In this document: positions 63,872 to 64,000 of the stretch, piece after piece
Numbering within the stretch: position 1 is the stretch's first letter
How the letters are laid out: every line of letters starts with the position of its first letter
Source of the DNA: an uncultured Saprospiraceae bacterium
GTDB taxonomy: Bacteria; Bacteroidota; Bacteroidia; Chitinophagales; Saprospiraceae
Length of the DNA: 64,000 nucleotides
Reading direction: 5' to 3'
Assembly (NCBI GenBank): GCA_938016265.1
Contig: CALLWB010000052.1
Coordinates: 39,007-103,006 of the forward strand
Made by a program: the position numbers and the translations under genes
Notes under the pieces: generated by a model
What the model was told of the DNA's origin: nothing
The model's input: the letters and a program-made list of their open reading frames with translations, nothing else
Database searches by the model: none

Positions 63872-64000
63872 CTAATTGGTATTTTTTTTCAGCTTATAGA
63901 ACAAAAGCCCACCAATGCAAACTGCAAACAACCCGCCACCTAATGTTGCATACCAATTTTTATTGCTGGGTCTTGGCATTACTACATTTTCATTGCCGAT
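63872..64000 (-). CDS. C-terminal end of a membrane-anchored protein (partial)
   Basis: On the minus strand the frame is open from the window edge to TAG at 63872-63874, giving 42 residues. They read VVMPRPSNKNWYATLG, then a hydrophobic segment (GGLFAVCIGGLLFYK) and a basic tail (KLKKNTN). This looks like the last membrane helix of a protein with its tail in the cytoplasm. The rest lies beyond the window, so no function can be given. Confidence 0.55.
   Translation of the reverse strand: MGNENVVMPRPSNKNWYATLGGGLFAVCIGGLLFYKLKKNTN

Overview
The window is a stretch of AT-rich chromosome from a member of the Bacteroidota, and the Saprospiria are my best guess for the class (inference). The support is: three large secreted proteins ending in the gliding-motility C-terminal (CHU_C, type IX secretion type B) sorting domain, two of them with SprB-type repeats; promoter-like boxes of the Bacteroidota form TTTG-N19/20-TAnnTTTG; few purine-rich ribosome sites before starts; Bacteroidota-style LptE and TonB-receptor genes; and futalosine-route menaquinone synthesis. 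I see no phage, transposase, integrase, CRISPR array, rRNA or tRNA.

Layout. 1-9.4 kb: the end of a peptide-type ABC solute-binding protein, an OmpA-domain envelope protein with a long Glu/Pro-rich tail, a monoacylglycerol-lipase-like hydrolase, a secreted Asp-box beta-propeller protein, a small SCP2 protein and an ABC-2 exporter pair. 9.5-20.2 kb: a CCA-adding-type nucleotidyltransferase and a Sua5/YrdC protein (minus strand), a PKD protein with the type B sorting domain, a four-helix-bundle protein, a TonB-dependent receptor with threonine aldolase, bioA with a TPR-like protein, and a small HTH-like protein. 20.3-28.9 kb: a methyltransferase behind a long hairpin, then a probable operon miaB - sigma-54 activator - lptE - acidic TPR-like protein - secG, then groES-groEL. 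29-33.8 kb: yqgE, fabD, folE and a pterin synthase (minus), then mqnB and a membrane protein (plus). 34.1-51.2 kb: two adjacent giant repeat adhesins of about 2,760 and 2,790 residues. 51.5-54.8 kb: argS, pyrR, pyrB. 55.2-59.2 kb: a secreted rod protein built of 11-residue repeats followed by a lipoprotein. 59.2-64 kb, all minus: arsC-like, yaaA, an M28 peptidase, a VOC protein, a GNAT protein and the tail of a membrane protein.

How the genes fit together. Most of the coding capacity concerns the cell surface: the giant SprB-type adhesins, the PKD protein, the propeller protein, the OmpA protein, the rod protein with its lipoprotein, the TonB receptor and LptE. The rest is housekeeping (translation, protein folding, fatty acid, pterin, biotin, menaquinone and pyrimidine synthesis). 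The most distinctive items are the four-domain super-repeat of the first adhesin, an N-terminal module shared by two otherwise different type B cargo proteins, the hendecad rod protein, several promoters that would give leaderless or nearly leaderless mRNAs, and two long imperfect hairpins in intergenic DNA.
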